From NCBI GenBank assembly GCA_004124875.1, contig SCKJ01000002.1, positions 62,001 through 126,000 on the forward strand: a stretch of 64,000 nucleotides of DNA, given 5' to 3'. Position numbers and translations under genes: made by a program. This document shows positions 16,683 to 27,576 of the stretch, piece by piece. Origin of the DNA: Fidelibacterota bacterium (GTDB taxonomy: Bacteria; Fidelibacterota; Marinisomatia; SCGC-AAA003-L08; TS1B11). Below the pieces are notes generated by a model. The model did no database searches. It was not told the DNA's origin and saw only the letters and a program-made list of their open reading frames with translations. Numbering within the stretch: position 1 is the first letter of the stretch; each line of letters begins with the position of its first letter.

Positions 16683-17667
16683 TCTCGTCGGGCAACTTCA
16701 GGAGCGCGCCAAAGGGTCCCGCGCCACCATTGTTCTGCCGGAAGGGATGGACGAGCGCGTCATCCGGGCAGCGGGGAAGATTGACGCTGCAGCCACCGCG
16801 AGAGTCATCCTGCTGGGCAAACCGATGGCGCTGCGGCAAATAGCCGATGACTGCCGCGTCAGTCTCGCCAACATTACCACGATCGATCCTGCCAAGTCCG
16901 AACAGCTTAGCGCCGTCACACAGAGCCTCGGGCGACGCTCCTTTGCGGAGGGGATGTCGGATGAGGAACTCCACAATTATGCTGTCGAACCCGTTCATTT
17001 CGGAGCTGCCCTGGTGGCGCTGGGTCACGCAGACGGCATGGTTGCCGGCGCAGCCACGTCCTCGAGCGAGGTGGTTCGTTCCGCCATCAGGATTGTCGGC
17101 CTGGCGCCGGGGGCAGACCTGGTCTCTTCCATTTTCCTGATGATTTCCCCCGATGGCGAATCGGCCCTCACCTTTTCCGATTGCGGTGTTGTGCCCGATC
17201 CCGATGCGGCGCAACTTTGCGCCATTGCCTCCGATGCTGCGGACTTTCATCGTCTGCTGACGGGGCATGAGCCCAGGGTCGCCTTCCTCTCCTTTTCATC
17301 CCACGGCAGCGCCACCCATAAAATGGTCGATAAACCGGGCGAGGCGGCGCGGCTGTTTAAAGAGCTGCGGCCCGATATCCGCTCCGATGGCGAACTACAG
17401 ACAGACGCCGCCATTGTGCCATCGGTCGCCCGCATAAAAGTTCCCGGCTCGGCCCTCGAGGGTCTCGCAAATGTGCTGATCTTTCCCGATCTGAATGCAG
17501 GGAATATCGGCTACAAGCTCACCGAGCGGTTGGGCGGCTACACGGCCCTGGGACCGCTCCTGCAGGGCTTGGCTAAACCAATGCACGATCTCTCTCGCGG
17601 TTGCACGGCCGATGATATTGAGCAAATAGTCGCTATTGCTGCCCTCCAGAGCGCCGGAACTGCTTAA
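16675..17667 (+). CDS. pta: Phosphate acetyltransferase
   Basis: 330 residues from GTG 16675, the single-domain length of Pta. Motifs GHADGMVAGA, SSEVVRSAIRIVGL, FLSFSSHGSA and a C-terminal FPDLNAGNIGYKLTERLGG are typical of the PTA/PTB family. It interconverts acetyl-CoA and acetyl phosphate. A neighbouring acetate kinase is absent. Placement after coaD puts two CoA-related steps together. Confidence 0.9.
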   Translation: MTDLVGQLQERAKGSRATIVLPEGMDERVIRAAGKIDAAATARVILLGKPMALRQIADDCRVSLANITTIDPAKSEQLSAVTQSLGRRSFAEGMSDEELHNYAVEPVHFGAALVALGHADGMVAGAATSSSEVVRSAIRIVGLAPGADLVSSIFLMISPDGESALTFSDCGVVPDPDAAQLCAIASDAADFHRLLTGHEPRVAFLSFSSHGSATHKMVDKPGEAARLFKELRPDIRSDGELQTDAAIVPSVARIKVPGSALEGLANVLIFPDLNAGNIGYKLTERLGGYTALGPLLQGLAKPMHDLSRGCTADDIEQIVAIAALQSAGTA

Positions 17668-17723
17668 ATTCGCAGCCTGACCAGTTAACCGCGTATCATG
17701 GCGCGACAGGATAAATAAAGAGT

Positions 17724-18011
17724 ATGCCAACTTACAGTTACGTATGCAAGGCCTGCGGGCATGGGTTTGAACGTTTCCAATCGATGACCGATAAGGTGGT
17801 TAAAAAATGCCCCAGTTGCGGAAAATTAAAAGTGAAGCGCCTTATTGGCGCCGGCGCCGGCCTGATTTTTAAAGGCAGCGGATTCTACATCACCGATTAC
17901 GCCAGAAAGTCTTCCGGCGGTGAAGACAAAAAACAGACTCCCATAAAAAAGGAGACCAACGGTTCCACCACCAAAAGTGACAAATCACCCGGCACGAAGC
18001 CGGCCGATTAA
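17724..18011 (+). CDS. FmdB-type zinc ribbon protein
   Basis: 95 residues. The N-terminal MPTYSYVCKACGHGFE with a second CPSCG pair makes one zinc ribbon (Cys pairs near 8/11 and 32/35), and GAGLIFKGSGFYITDY is the FmdB-family signature. The tail is a lysine/threonine-rich disordered stretch. The family is widespread, with a suggested regulatory role that is not well established. Confidence 0.85.
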   Translation: MPTYSYVCKACGHGFERFQSMTDKVVKKCPSCGKLKVKRLIGAGAGLIFKGSGFYITDYARKSSGGEDKKQTPIKKETNGSTTKSDKSPGTKPAD

Positions 18012-18038
18012 ACCTGCAGCGCCAACCAGGGCCCGCCC

Positions 18039-19346
18039 ATGAGTTCCTATCAGCATATTCGTCCGCCCGTAGAGGGTGAAAAGATCACCAAGAATGGCGA
18101 CGGTCTGTCAGTTCCCGACCATCCCCTGTTGCCGTTTATCGAGGGTGACGGCACCGGTCCTGATATCTGGAGAGCCACGGTCAAGGTGCTGGATGCGGCC
18201 GTTCAAAAGGCGTACGGCGGCCAGCGGAAAATAGCGTGGATGGAGATTTACGCGGGTGAAAAAGCGAACAAAGTTTATGGTGAAAACAGCTGGTTGCCTG
18301 ATGAAACGCTGACCGCCATAGAAGACCATCTCATTGCCATAAAGGGTCCGCTCACAACACCTGTGGGCGGCGGCATCCGGTCCATTAATGTGGCCCTTCG
18401 GCAAAAGCTCGATCTGTATGTCTGCCTGCGTCCGATCCGGTGGTTTACCGGAGTCCCTTCGCCGGTGAAGCGGCCGCACCTTATCGATATGGTCATCTTC
18501 CGGGAAAACACGGAAGATATCTATGCCGGCATTGAATTTGAAGATGGCAGTGAGGACCGCGACCGGTTCCTGAAGCTGTTCAAGGCAGAGTTCCCGGACC
18601 GTTTTGCCAAGATTCGCTTCCCTGATTCCAGTGCCATTGGGCTCAAACCCATTTCCCGTGAAGGCACGGAGCGGCTCATTGTGGCCGCCCTGGAATATGC
18701 CGTTAAGCAGCACCGCAAAAGCATGACGCTGGTGCATAAAGGCAACATCATGAAGTTCACGGAAGGGGGCTTTAAAAACTGGGGCTACGATGTGGCCGAG
18801 CAGCAGTTTGGTGATCAGGTATTTACCTGGCTTGAACATGACCGCATTAAAAGTACTTTGGGCGAGACGGCCGCCAATAACGCCCAGCGCGAAGCGGTGG
18901 ACAGCGGCAAAATCATCGTCAAGGACATCATTGCCGACGCTTTTCTGCAACAGATTCTGACCCGGCCCGCCGAGTATGATGTGGTGGCGACGATGAACCT
19001 CAACGGCGACTATATATCCGACGCCCTGGCCGCACAGGTGGGGGGCATCGGCATCGCTCCGGGCGCCAACATCAACTACATCACCGGCAGGGCCATTTTT
19101 GAGGCGACCCACGGCACCGCCCCCAAGTACGCGGGACTCGACAAGGTGAACCCCGGATCGCTCATCCTCTCCGGCGAACTGATGCTGAGGTACATGGGCT
19201 GGGACGAAGCGGCTGACCTCATCGTGAAGGGCCTGGAAGGGGCCATTGGCGACAAGCAGGTAACCTACGATTTCCATCGCCTGATGGAGGGCGCAACGCT
19301 GCTTAAAACGTCCGAATTTGGCGAGACCCTCATCTCGCGCATGTAG
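18039..19346 (+). CDS. icd: NADP-dependent isocitrate dehydrogenase
   Basis: 435 residues. [13 protein letters not shown] contains the serine that is phosphorylated by AceK in Escherichia coli and that contacts isocitrate. [13 protein letters not shown] and [17 protein letters not shown] are typical, the PKYAG residues marking NADP preference. It oxidatively decarboxylates isocitrate to 2-oxoglutarate in the TCA cycle. It appears as a single gene with short flanking gaps. Confidence 0.95.
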   Translation: MSSYQHIRPPVEGEKITKNGDGLSVPDHPLLPFIEGDGTGPDIWRATVKVLDAAVQKAYGGQRKIAWMEIYAGEKANKVYGENSWLPDETLTAIEDHLIAIKGPLTTPVGGGIRSINVALRQKLDLYVCLRPIRWFTGVPSPVKRPHLIDMVIFRENTEDIYAGIEFEDGSEDRDRFLKLFKAEFPDRFAKIRFPDSSAIGLKPISREGTERLIVAALEYAVKQHRKSMTLVHKGNIMKFTEGGFKNWGYDVAEQQFGDQVFTWLEHDRIKSTLGETAANNAQREAVDSGKIIVKDIIADAFLQQILTRPAEYDVVATMNLNGDYISDALAAQVGGIGIAPGANINYITGRAIFEATHGTAPKYAGLDKVNPGSLILSGELMLRYMGWDEAADLIVKGLEGAIGDKQVTYDFHRLMEGATLLKTSEFGETLISRM

Positions 19347-19406
19347 CCATTGAGCAGGCGGGCCAGCTCTCTGCCTGGGAGCGAGGCTGCCGCATCTATA
19401 ACCACC

Positions 19407-20432
19407 ATGTTTATCGATTCAGCAGTTATCACAGTGCAGGGCGGCAATGGCGGCAACGGCATCATCGCCTTCCGGCGCGAGCGTTACGTTCCGAAGGGGG
19501 GTCCTTCGGGCGGCGACGGCGGCCATGGGGGCAGCGTGATTATCCAGGCCGACGCGCAGCTGGCCACCCTCCGGGACATCCGCTACAACAGGCTCTACCG
19601 GGCGACTCGTGGTGGCCACGGCCAAGGCAGCAGGAAACATGGCAAAGACGGCGCATCGGTGGTGATCAGAGTTCCGCCGGGGACGGTCGTGTTGGATCTG
19701 CCCTCCGGCGATCAACTGGCCGACTTGACGATGCAGGGCGAGCAGTTTGTCGCTGCCAAAGGAGGCCGCGGGGGCTTTGGCAACACCCACTTCAAATCAT
19801 CGCGCAACAGGGCGCCATACCAGTCCAGCGATGGTCAGCCGGGAGAGCAGCGGGAGATCGGGCTGGAACTCAAGCTGCTCGCCGATGTGGGGCTGGTTGG
19901 GTTCCCGAACGCCGGCAAAAGCACCCTGCTGGCGGCGCTATCGGCGGCACGGCCCAAGATTGCAGACTACCCGTTTACGACGCTTGATCCGCACCTGGGC
20001 ATTGTCAAGTACGGCGACTATAAAAGTTTTGTGATGGCCGACATCCCCGGCCTTATTGAGGGGGCCAGCGCGGGCAAAGGACTGGGACAGCAATTTCTGC
20101 GGCACATCGAAAGGACTAGCCTGCTGCTCTACCTTATCGATGCCTCGCTTGAGGAGCCTGCAGCGGAGCAGCTCGGCATCCTTAAAAACGAAGTGCAGAG
20201 TTATGCTGCGGATCTGGCCGGCAGAACGGCGCTGGTTGTGCTCACCAAGCAAGATGCCTGGAACGCGGAGCCTGATGTGGCCCTGCTCAAGGAGCGCGGG
20301 GAACAGCTGCTGTTCATCTCCGCAGCCACCGGCATGGGCTTGCAGGAACTGGTCCACGCCGTCGCCCGTCACCTCGAATCGGCAAAGGCGGCGGCCGATG
20401 AGGAGCTGGCTGCGCGCCAGGCCGATACGTGA
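19407..20432 (+). CDS. obg: GTPase Obg
   Basis: 341 residues from ATG 19407, where the conserved MFIDSAVITVQGGNGGNG begins. The Gly-rich Obg fold covers 1-158 and the GTPase domain follows: G1 GFPNAGKST, switch YPFTTLDP, G3 DIPGLIEGA, G4 TKQD. It acts in 50S assembly and stress control. There is no extended C-terminal OCT domain. It overlaps dprA by four bases. Confidence 0.95.
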   Translation: MFIDSAVITVQGGNGGNGIIAFRRERYVPKGGPSGGDGGHGGSVIIQADAQLATLRDIRYNRLYRATRGGHGQGSRKHGKDGASVVIRVPPGTVVLDLPSGDQLADLTMQGEQFVAAKGGRGGFGNTHFKSSRNRAPYQSSDGQPGEQREIGLELKLLADVGLVGFPNAGKSTLLAALSAARPKIADYPFTTLDPHLGIVKYGDYKSFVMADIPGLIEGASAGKGLGQQFLRHIERTSLLLYLIDASLEEPAAEQLGILKNEVQSYAADLAGRTALVVLTKQDAWNAEPDVALLKERGEQLLFISAATGMGLQELVHAVARHLESAKAAADEELAARQADT

Positions 20433-21508
20433 TCCCTGCGGAAGTCTATATTACCCTGGACCAGGTGTCGGGTCTGGGTCCGCGCAAGGTGCGCAACATC
20501 TTCAACACCTATCCATCCATCAGCAGTTGGCCCGATCTGCTCAACGCCGATCTGACCATCATTGAGGGCTTGTCAAAAATCCTGAATGATCGCATCCGTC
20601 AGGCGGACACGGGCCAGGCCCGGCAGATCCTTGACCAGTGCGACAAGCTAAGCGCAAGGTATGTGGCCTTGACGGATCCAGACTATCCGGCGCTCCTGGC
20701 AGAACTGTATGACGCTCCCAGTGGTATTTACGTCCGCGGGACGGGCAGGCTTGACGCCGATTACATCGCCGTGGTGGGCACCCGCCGGGCATCGGATTAT
20801 GGCCGCCAGGCCACCCAGGAGCTCACCGCCGGCATGGTGGCATCGGGCCTGGGCATTGTCAGTGGCATGGCCCGCGGCATCGACTCGGCGGCCCATCAGG
20901 CGGCTCTCAAGTCTGGCGGCATGACCGCCGCGGTATTGGGCACGGGTGTGGATGTGGTCTATCCTTCCGAGAACAGAAAGCTGTTTGATCAAATTGTGGA
21001 GCGCGGCGTGCTCATCTCGGAATATCCACCCGGAACCAAACCGGACGGCCATCATTTTCCCCAGCGTAACAGGATTATCAGTGGCCTGTCAATGGGCACC
21101 CTCGTGGTTGAGGCGGGCAAAGGATCTGGCGCCATTATCACCGCGCTGAGGTCCATGGATCAGAACCGCGAAGTCTTTGCCGTGCCAGGGCGGGTCGATG
21201 ATCCACGGTCCGCCGGCTGCCATGCGCTCATTCAGGATGGCGCCAAACTGGTGATGCGGGTCGAAGATATATTTAACGAGTTGCAGCCGCCCTATTCGGC
21301 CGGTCCCGGCGAGCAGATCGAGATCATTCGTGATTTGCCGGAACCTGAGCAGAAGGTGCTGGGCTACCTGAGCGGGGAGCCGGTCATTGTCGACAAGATT
21401 GCCGAAGACCTGAGCTGGAACATATCGGAGCTGCTCAGCCTGCTGATGACGATGGAGCTGCAGGGGCTGGTGGTGCAAAGCGCCGGCAAGCGGTATTCAA
21501 AGGTTTAG
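20429..21508 (+). CDS. dprA: DNA processing protein DprA
   Basis: 359 residues with a GTG start in a GTGA overlap. Helical N-terminus, then the Rossmann-like DprA core with VVGTRRASDYGR, GIVSGMARGIDSAAH, YPSENRKL and FPQRNRIISGLS, and a C-terminal winged helix (about 295-359). It loads RecA on incoming single-stranded DNA in transformation. Supports competence together with the ComEA-like gene. Confidence 0.93.
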   Translation: MIPAEVYITLDQVSGLGPRKVRNIFNTYPSISSWPDLLNADLTIIEGLSKILNDRIRQADTGQARQILDQCDKLSARYVALTDPDYPALLAELYDAPSGIYVRGTGRLDADYIAVVGTRRASDYGRQATQELTAGMVASGLGIVSGMARGIDSAAHQAALKSGGMTAAVLGTGVDVVYPSENRKLFDQIVERGVLISEYPPGTKPDGHHFPQRNRIISGLSMGTLVVEAGKGSGAIITALRSMDQNREVFAVPGRVDDPRSAGCHALIQDGAKLVMRVEDIFNELQPPYSAGPGEQIEIIRDLPEPEQKVLGYLSGEPVIVDKIAEDLSWNISELLSLLMTMELQGLVVQSAGKRYSKV

Positions 21509-21633
21509 CGGAAGCGATTCCGGGTAGCGCCGATTTGGCGCGCCTCGGTTTCCTGTCCCCGAGCCTCTACGCAGGGGCCAAAGCTTTATTATCCTGCGCA
21601 GGCGGTATAACTTTGCTGCTGCAAATGGACACA

Positions 21634-21723
21634 GGAGAGGTGGCTGAGCGGCTGAAAGCGCCCGCCTGCTAAGCGGGTATAGGGTTTATAGCTCTATCGA
21701 GGGTTCGAATCCCTCCCTCTCCG
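21634..21723 (+). tRNA. tRNA-Ser (GCU)
   Basis: 90 nt. The acceptor ggagagg (21634-21640) pairs with cctctcc before discriminator g 21723. The anticodon loop ctGCTaa lies between pairing gcccgc/gcgggt arms. A long variable arm (agggtttatagctct region) is as expected for serine. T-arm gggttcgaatccct. CCA is not encoded. Confidence 0.93.
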
Positions 21724-21731
21724 CAAATAGA
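21715..21731 (+). repeat. tRNA-Ser(GCU) tail, copy 1
   Basis: ccctctccgcaaataga, the 3' end of the tRNA plus eight bases. Sixteen of these bases recur exactly at 21920-21935. Confidence 0.7.
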
Positions 21732-21759
21732 TAATCCCTCTTCGGAGGGTTATCTATTT
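21725..21759 (+). terminator. Hairpin after tRNA-Ser(GCU)
   Basis: Arms aaatagataatccctc (21725-21740) and gagggttatctattt (21745-21759) pair almost fully around a ttcg tetraloop with one bulged t. There is no long T run, so it may act as a processing or termination hairpin for the tRNA transcript. Confidence 0.65.
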
Positions 21760-22137
21760 CAGGGAGGCAGATGAGAAGCCCTATCTTAGGGTTCGAGCCG
21801 AAGGGAGCGTAGCGACCGAAGACCTATTGAGCGTAGCGAAATGAACTTGTCAGGCGTATCCCGATGTTTCGGGAGCAGCCTGATCCCTCCCCGGCTACAT
21901 TGTAATTACGCCGGGTAAACCTCTCCGCAAATAGAAGAGCCCTGGCAAATGCAGGGGCCGTTCCATTTCTGGGCGTGGATGAGAATCCCAACGTTCGAGG
22001 CACTGCCTCAGCAGTTCCGAGAAGTTTGCTCTCTCCTTCCGTCGGGGGGCTGGCCCATTAATAAGACCAGCATGTTTTGCTATCTCTTCTGAAATCCTGT
22101 ACATTTCGCCCGTTCACTGATAAAATACGGGATTCAA
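21760..22137 (+). other. Region between tRNA-Ser(GCU) and the cyclase gene
   Basis: No gene is seen. It contains a gttcgagccgaag block also found after tRNA-Ser(UGA), a small palindrome tcccgatgtttcggga (21859-21874; a related one is at 24318-24333), a second copy of the tRNA tail (21920-21935), then another gtggatgagaatccc block. Confidence 0.6.
21920..21936 (+). repeat. tRNA-Ser(GCU) tail, copy 2
   Basis: cctctccgcaaataga identical to the tRNA 3' end at 21716-21731, embedded in ggtaaacctctccgcaaata. A degraded relative (ggtaaacctctcca) occurs at 24218-24231, after the cyclase gene. Confidence 0.65.
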
Positions 22138-24150
22138 ATGCGCAAACTTACCGCGATCATGTTCACTGATATTGCCGGTTTCACAGCTCTATCAGCGGAG
22201 GATGAAGCCGCAGCTTTGGTCCTCCTCGATAAACAGCGCGAACTTCTCAAGCCGATTGTGGAGGAGTACGGGGGCAGTTGGCTCAAGGAGATGGGAGACG
22301 GCTTGCTGATCAGCTTTTCCAGTTCCCATCGTGCGCTTGATTGTGCTGTACGTATTCAGGAGGCGGTGCAGGATATTGAAAATCTCAACTTGCGCATAGG
22401 CATTCACCAGGGCGATGTCATTGAGCAAGACGGTGATGTACTCGGTGACGATGTCAACATTGCTTCCAGGATCGAGCCATTTGCGGCGGTGGGCGGAGTG
22501 GCGGTTTCGGACAAGGTATACCGAGACATTTCTGGCGACACGGATTTTTCCGCCACTTATCTCGGTCGCCCCAAACTCAAAGGGGTCAAGCAAGACGTTG
22601 GAGTGTACAGTGTTACTTCGCATGGCCTGCCGGAGACGCGGCTGGCGGATGTGGCCGCAAAGCTTGAGCGGGAGCCCAAAAGATGGCGATTCATAGCTCC
22701 AGCTGCGATGGCGGCCTTTGCGTTGATGCTTTACTTGGTCGCAGGACGTGGATCGAAAATTAACTCCATCGCTCTCCTTCCTTTCGCTGATGAGACCGGC
22801 CTGGCAGGGCAAGAGTACCTGGTCTCAGGCATGTACGACGGACTCCTCGGTGAGCTGTCCAAGATAAGCGCCCTCAGGGTTATCTCCAGACGATCTGCAA
22901 TGCAATATCTGCACAGTGATAAATCGATCACTCAAATCGCAAAAGAACTAAACGTCGATGCCCTGCTTGAAGCCGTCGTGATTCAAACCGGCGATAGCAT
23001 AGGGCTTCGTCTCCAGCTGGTTCAGACCCGGCCTACCGAAAGAAATTTGTGGAGCCAGGAGTACCGCCGCACTATCAGCAGGGCGTATTTCATGTATAGC
23101 GAGATTGCGTTGGCGCTTGCTGAGAAAATCAGCATAAAATTAACCAACCAAGAGGAGGCCGACCTGGCGAATGCTGATGAAGTGAACCCTGCCGCCTACG
23201 AGGCCTACCTGAGGGGCCGCTTCCACTCCTACGGCTTCACAGCCCCAGACTTTGAACTGGCCATCAAGTATTACGAGGAATCGTTAAACATCGCACCAAA
23301 ATTTGCCAAGCCTCAGGCAGGTATTTCCATGATTTGGGCAAGCCGGAAAGTTCTCGCGATAGGCTCTCCTTTCGAGGCTATGCGCGAGGAGCGGAAGGCG
23401 GCCAGAGCAGCCGTCAAGATGGACAGCACACAATCTGAGGCCCATCGAATAATGGCGATCCTCCATGCCTGGACAGATTGGGATTGGCCCGCAGCAGAGG
23501 CCGCCTTCAAAAAGGCCATCGCTATTAATCCCAGTAATGCCGACGCACACATTTTCTATGGACACTTCCTTAATATGATGCTGCGTCCGGAGGAATCCAG
23601 TGTCCACATGGAGCGCGCAATGCTTCTGGATCCCCTCAACTCCTTTTTCCGCGGCTTGTATGCTATTCATCTGAACATGATGAAAAAATATGAGCGCGCT
23701 ATTACCCAAGCACAAATGGCCATTAACGTCGCACCCAATTACCCTCTGCCGTATTTAGCGAAATGGTCAGCGCATATGGCGATGGGCGAACCTGATGACG
23801 GTCTGGAGGCTGCTACCGCATACCTGCATGTGCTGGGTTATGAGTCTATTGTTGGCGATATGTCGGAAGGGTTCGCCAGGGAGGGCTATAGGGGCGCCAT
23901 GCGGATTGCGGCGGACAAACTTGCCGCTGAGGCTGAAAATCAATATATAAAGCCATTTGCAATCGGCTATCTCTATGCGCATAGCCGGGTAGATGATTTG
24001 GCTTTCGAATGGTTTAATAAGGCCAAGGATGTTCATGATCCAGCAATGGCTTATTTAAGCGCTTTTGCTCATGCCAATGTCTTTCCAGATGCGATGCGAA
24101 AGGACCCCCGATTCACCGAGCTGCTACGGAGCAGCAATCTGCCGGAATGA
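22138..24150 (+). CDS. Class III adenylate/guanylate cyclase with TolB-like and TPR regions
   Basis: 670 residues. The N-terminal cyclase domain (1-165) has FTDIAGFTALS with a metal-binding Asp, GDGLLISF with the second metal Asp and DVNIASRI. One membrane segment lies near 182-202. A TolB/FlgO-like domain (about 209-330, SIALLPFADETG) and TPR-type helices (345-660, PAAAEAFKKAIAINPSNADAH) follow. It should make cAMP or cGMP in the cytoplasm in response to something sensed by the outer domains; the substrate base cannot be assigned safely. It stands alone between tRNA-tail-like repeats and is more AT-rich than argG. Confidence 0.82.
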   Translation: MRKLTAIMFTDIAGFTALSAEDEAAALVLLDKQRELLKPIVEEYGGSWLKEMGDGLLISFSSSHRALDCAVRIQEAVQDIENLNLRIGIHQGDVIEQDGDVLGDDVNIASRIEPFAAVGGVAVSDKVYRDISGDTDFSATYLGRPKLKGVKQDVGVYSVTSHGLPETRLADVAAKLEREPKRWRFIAPAAMAAFALMLYLVAGRGSKINSIALLPFADETGLAGQEYLVSGMYDGLLGELSKISALRVISRRSAMQYLHSDKSITQIAKELNVDALLEAVVIQTGDSIGLRLQLVQTRPTERNLWSQEYRRTISRAYFMYSEIALALAEKISIKLTNQEEADLANADEVNPAAYEAYLRGRFHSYGFTAPDFELAIKYYEESLNIAPKFAKPQAGISMIWASRKVLAIGSPFEAMREERKAARAAVKMDSTQSEAHRIMAILHAWTDWDWPAAEAAFKKAIAINPSNADAHIFYGHFLNMMLRPEESSVHMERAMLLDPLNSFFRGLYAIHLNMMKKYERAITQAQMAINVAPNYPLPYLAKWSAHMAMGEPDDGLEAATAYLHVLGYESIVGDMSEGFAREGYRGAMRIAADKLAAEAENQYIKPFAIGYLYAHSRVDDLAFEWFNKAKDVHDPAMAYLSAFAHANVFPDAMRKDPRFTELLRSSNLPE

Positions 24151-24667
24151 TTTTTACTAATATGGCCCTTCCCGTTTACATTCATAACGACCCAACTGTG
24201 CCATAATAATTATGCCTGGTAAACCTCTCCACTAGAAAGGGCAGACCCCTCACGGAGCCTGCACTGAGCTTGGCGAACGTGTTCGGGGTGACATTTTGCG
24301 GGGGCATGTCATTCCGATCCCGATACTTCGGGAGAGGAATCTTCTTGGGAGGAGTGATAGAGACCCCTCATGGCATTTGGGGTGCCAAGTTGCAGGGCAG
24401 ATATGTTGAGTCCGCCGGTGGACCTCCGCGCTTCCGTTTGAGGCCATTGCGCCTTAAATTGGCCGCGTCATTGACCTGATAAAGAAACCGAAAGAACGAC
24501 ATGCTGCGGACTCTTCCGACCATGGTTGAATTCAGCCGACGACGATCCCGGCTCTCCGCTGGCACGGGGACCCTTTTATAACTGACCATCAGGATTATTT
24601 TACGGCCAACCATTTGCCCCGGGAACAGATCCTGGGGCATTTTCATTTTTAGCGCAAAGGACAACCG
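24151..24667 (+). other. Intergenic region between cyclase gene and argG
   Basis: Over 500 bases without a supported gene. It contains a degraded tRNA-tail relative (24218-24231), a palindromic repeat relative (24257-24286) and tcccgatacttcggga (24318-24333). The argG promoter must lie here but I cannot name it with confidence; no clear ArgR box is seen. Confidence 0.6.
24257..24286. repeat. Dispersed palindromic repeat, diverged copy
   Basis: gagcctgcactgagcttggc followed by gaacgtgttcggggtgac keeps the ctgagcttg..gaa and gggtgac blocks of the family but with several changes. Confidence 0.45.
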
Positions 24668-25933
<1,266 letters not shown>

Positions 25934-25935
25934 CC

Positions 25936-27315
25936 ATGGCAGGAAAAGTTTGGCAGGCGCGTTTTTCAGCGCCGCTGTCCCAGGCCGTCGACCGGCTCAA
26001 CCGCAGCGCTCCGTTCGACTGGAAGCTGTGGCCGCATGACCTGGCGGTATCGCGGGCGTGGGCCAGCGCATTGCACAGCGCCGGAAATCTCACTAAGAAT
26101 GACCTGGCAGTGATCGTCGACGGGCTGGACCGGATCGGCAAAGAGTTCGCGCAGCAGGGAGGGGATTTCCTCACGCCCGATGACGAGGACATCCACATGG
26201 GCATCGAGCGGCGCCTGCTGGAGCTCGCCGGCGAGCCAGCCCTGAAGCTGCATTACGGCCGCAGCCGCAACGATATGGTGGCCACCGATGTTTTGCTCTA
26301 CCTGCGGGATGCGTGCCAGAGCCTGCAGGCTGAGGTCAAAGGGGTTGCCGGCATCTTGCTGGACAGGGCCCAGGCCGAGGCCGGGACCCCGTTTCCCGCC
26401 TACACCCATCTGCAGCAGGCGCAACCGGTCAGTCTGGGCCACCTGCTGCTGGCCTACGTTACCGCACTGCAAAAGGATGACCGACTGCTGTCCGACTGCC
26501 TGGCCCGCATGGACCGGTGCCCGCTGGGATCGGGCGCGGTGGCGGGTTCTGCGGCTGATGTTGACCGCCAGCAGATCGCCAGCGACCTGGGCTTTAAGCG
26601 TCCATCGGCGAACTCCGTTGAAGCGGTGGGCAGCCGCGATGAAGTGGCCGATTTCCTCTACGCCTGCGCCCGCCTCGGCCTGCACCTCAGCCGCATGAGC
26701 GAGGACTTCATTTTGTGGTCCAGTCAGGAATTTGGCTATGTGACCTTGGATGACAGCACGGCCACGGGCAGTAGCATGCTCCCGCATAAAAAGAACCCCG
26801 ACGTGTTCGAGTTGGCCCGCGGCAAGACCGGCCGTCTCATCGGCAACCTATGCGCCGTACTGGTGACCTTGAAAGGGTTGCCCAGCGGCTACAACAAGGA
26901 CCTGCAGGAAGACAAGGAGGCCATGTTCGATACGGCTGAGACGCTGCAAACCCTGTTGCCGGCGCTGGCGGATACCCTGAAGGGACTTTCGTTTAACAGA
27001 ACTGTGATCGAGCAACGCATGGTCCCTGAACTGAAGCTTGAGCGGCTGTGTGAGCGGCTCGTCTCTGAAGGGGTCCCATTCAGGGAAGCCTATCGGGTGG
27101 CACAGCGGGTGGCACTGGCTGCCGATAAAAAGGGCCTGCATGTCGATGCACTGACGGTAGCTGATCTACAGAAAGTTGACGACCGCCTGGGCCAACAGGC
27201 GGCGGACTTGCTGCGAGGGGAGTGGTCGATTCCCGACAGTGGCGTGGCCGGAGGCAGCTCGGCGGCCTCCATCAAGGCGCAAGTGGTGGCCCTGCGCCAG
27301 TGGCTGGGGGACTGA
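25936..27315 (+). CDS. argH: Argininosuccinate lyase
   Basis: 459 residues from ATG 25936. Superfamily regions HYGRSRNDMVATD, AYTHLQQAQP and the signature GSSMLPHKKNPD are present; the last differs slightly from the usual GSS.MPQKKNP, with His for Gln. It splits argininosuccinate to arginine and fumarate. Runs with argG as the final two steps of arginine synthesis. Confidence 0.95.
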   Translation: MAGKVWQARFSAPLSQAVDRLNRSAPFDWKLWPHDLAVSRAWASALHSAGNLTKNDLAVIVDGLDRIGKEFAQQGGDFLTPDDEDIHMGIERRLLELAGEPALKLHYGRSRNDMVATDVLLYLRDACQSLQAEVKGVAGILLDRAQAEAGTPFPAYTHLQQAQPVSLGHLLLAYVTALQKDDRLLSDCLARMDRCPLGSGAVAGSAADVDRQQIASDLGFKRPSANSVEAVGSRDEVADFLYACARLGLHLSRMSEDFILWSSQEFGYVTLDDSTATGSSMLPHKKNPDVFELARGKTGRLIGNLCAVLVTLKGLPSGYNKDLQEDKEAMFDTAETLQTLLPALADTLKGLSFNRTVIEQRMVPELKLERLCERLVSEGVPFREAYRVAQRVALAADKKGLHVDALTVADLQKVDDRLGQQAADLLRGEWSIPDSGVAGGSSAASIKAQVVALRQWLGD

Positions 27316-27406
27316 AGCCAACGGGCGCTACGCGTTGCTACCATTCCCTGTAAACCGAGAGTAAATTGCCACGGCTGCGCTGTAGGCAGTGGCGCAGTGG
27401 CGTTAA

Positions 27407-27426
27407 AATCCGCCAGCTTGCGGATT
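27407..27426 (+). terminator. Hairpin after argH
   Basis: aatccgc (27407-27413) and gcggatt (27420-27426) pair perfectly around cagctt. No T run follows, so its role as terminator is uncertain. It lies about 45 bases before tRNA-Ser(UGA). Confidence 0.4.
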
Positions 27427-27471
27427 CGCAGGCCGCATAGGGACACGGTAAGTCCACGATATATGAAGTCG

Positions 27472-27558
27472 GGAGGAGTGGCAGAGCGGTTGAATGCGGC
27501 GGTCTTGAAAACCGTTGACCGGTCAAACGGTCCGGGGGTTCGAATCCCTCCTCCTCCG
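27472..27558 (+). tRNA. tRNA-Ser (UGA)
   Basis: 87 nt. Acceptor ggaggag (27472-27478) pairs with ctcctcc (27551-27557), discriminator g. Anticodon loop ctTGAaa. Long variable arm around ccggtcaaacgg. T-loop ttcgaat. CCA is not encoded. Confidence 0.93.
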
Positions 27559-27576
27559 CTGGCCCCGGTGGGGGCT
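27541..27576 (+). repeat. tRNA-Ser(UGA) tail repeat, copy 1
   Basis: The last 18 bases of the tRNA plus 18 downstream bases, including a gcccc/ggggc hairpin (27562-27575). Repeated with one mismatch at 27696-27731, a period of 155 bases. Confidence 0.8.

Noticed and set aside
18108..19277. Leftward open frame of 389 codons
   Set aside because: Fully opposite icd, which matches isocitrate dehydrogenase along its length.
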